A DNA stretch of 5,824 bases, from positions 1-5,824 of the forward strand of contig JAEWBU010000037.1 in assembly GCA_023390985.1 (NCBI GenBank), read 5' to 3'. Under the pieces are notes generated by a model that had not been told where the DNA came from, ran no database searches, and worked only from the letters and a program-made list of their open reading frames with translations. Numbering within the stretch: the first letter of the stretch is position 1; every line of letters starts with the position of its first letter. The position numbers and the translations under genes were made by a program. This DNA comes from Pseudomonadota bacterium. GTDB lineage: Bacteria; Pseudomonadota; Gammaproteobacteria; Burkholderiales; Burkholderiaceae_C. Positions 5,375 through 5,824 of the stretch are shown piece by piece.

Positions 5375-5824
5375 GTGAACCGATTCGCAAAGCTCGGCGT
5401 GCTGGCCGCCTGCGCCGCCCTGGCCGCCTGCTCGGTGCTCGAGAACGACCGCATCGACTACAAGTCGGCCACCAAGGGCCAGACGCTCGACGTGCCGCCC
5501 GACCTGACCCAGCTGTCGCGCGACTCGCGCTACCAGGTGCCCGGCGGCGGCCCGGTCACGGCCAGCTCCTACCAGATCGGCCAGTCGGCCCCGACGCTGC
5601 CGACCGCCGCCACCACCGTGGGCGACGTGCGCATCGAGCGCGCGGGCGACAAGCGCTGGCTGGTGGTCAACCGCCCCGCCGACCAGCTGTGGGGCCCGGT
5701 GCGCGACTTCTGGCAGGAGAACGGCTTCCTGCTGGCGCTGGACCAGTCCAACCTCGGCATCATGGAGACCGACTGGGCCGAGAACCGCGCCAAGATCCCG
5801 CAGGACATCATCCGCCGTACCATA
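5375..5824 (+). CDS. bamC: Outer membrane assembly lipoprotein BamC (NlpB/DapX), 3' end outside the window
   Basis: BamC is an accessory lipoprotein of the BAM complex that inserts beta-barrel proteins into the outer membrane; it binds BamD through its extended N-terminus. The first 150 codons are present, and the frame runs to the last base of the window. The start is GTG with AAGGA at a nine-base spacing. A lipoprotein signal is clear: basic N-terminus (MNRFAK), hydrophobic core and lipobox LAAC with lipidated C19; a second cysteine at 13 lies in the signal core. The mature N-terminus is polar and unstructured, with the BamC-like IDYKSA and TLDVPPDLTQL, then a Gly/Ser/Thr/Pro linker (about 59-80). 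A folded domain begins near RIERAGDKRWLVV and includes DQLWGPVRDFWQENGF and NLGIMETDWAENRAKIP. Position directly after dapA matches the classical dapA-nlpB arrangement. Expected full length is over 340 residues, so more than half is outside. Confidence 0.93.
   Translation, partial: MNRFAKLGVLAACAALAACSVLENDRIDYKSATKGQTLDVPPDLTQLSRDSRYQVPGGGPVTASSYQIGQSAPTLPTAATTVGDVRIERAGDKRWLVVNRPADQLWGPVRDFWQENGFLLALDQSNLGIMETDWAENRAKIPQDIIRRTI

Noticed and set aside
4417..5454. A 345-codon minus-strand frame opposite dapA
   Set aside because: It is a His/Gly/Ala/Val-rich shadow of a fully intact dapA, with no motif of its own.

Overview
This GC-rich window looks like ordinary chromosomal DNA from a betaproteobacterium. 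The most likely placement is Burkholderiales, close to Comamonadaceae. That rests on protein sequence style (ParE, DapA and BamC), strong G/C third-position bias and the dapA-bamC linkage. The taxonomy is inferred, not computed. Seven genes fill almost all of the window. No mobile element, CRISPR array, tRNA or rRNA is visible.

Layout. The first 1487 bases are the N-terminal three quarters of parE (topoisomerase IV subunit B) on the minus strand, running off the left edge. A 157-base divergent intergenic region follows. Everything to its right is on the plus strand: a 12-helix MFS transporter, a 46-codon membrane microprotein whose ATG overlaps the transporter stop, a short gap with a small stem-loop, an SDR oxidoreductase, a small TehB-like methyltransferase one base downstream, dapA (4-hydroxy-tetrahydrodipicolinate synthase) overlapping the methyltransferase stop by four bases, and then bamC (BAM-complex lipoprotein), cut by the right edge.

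How the genes relate. dapA supplies diaminopimelate and lysine for the cell wall, and bamC, historically dapX/nlpB, sits 22 bases behind it as in many proteobacteria. The SDR and methyltransferase form a tight pair just upstream and may read through into dapA, but dapA also has its own good -10 box inside the methyltransferase reading frame. The transporter and microprotein look translationally coupled.

The window does not show an obvious new multi-gene system. The most interesting points are modest: the unrecognised microprotein fused by ATGA overlap to a transporter; a pattern in which genes with a -10-like box close to the start lack a Shine-Dalgarno while operon-internal genes have one, suggesting leaderless or near-leaderless mRNAs; the nested dapA promoter with an odd methyltransferase tail; and altered lysine-binding residues in DapA.
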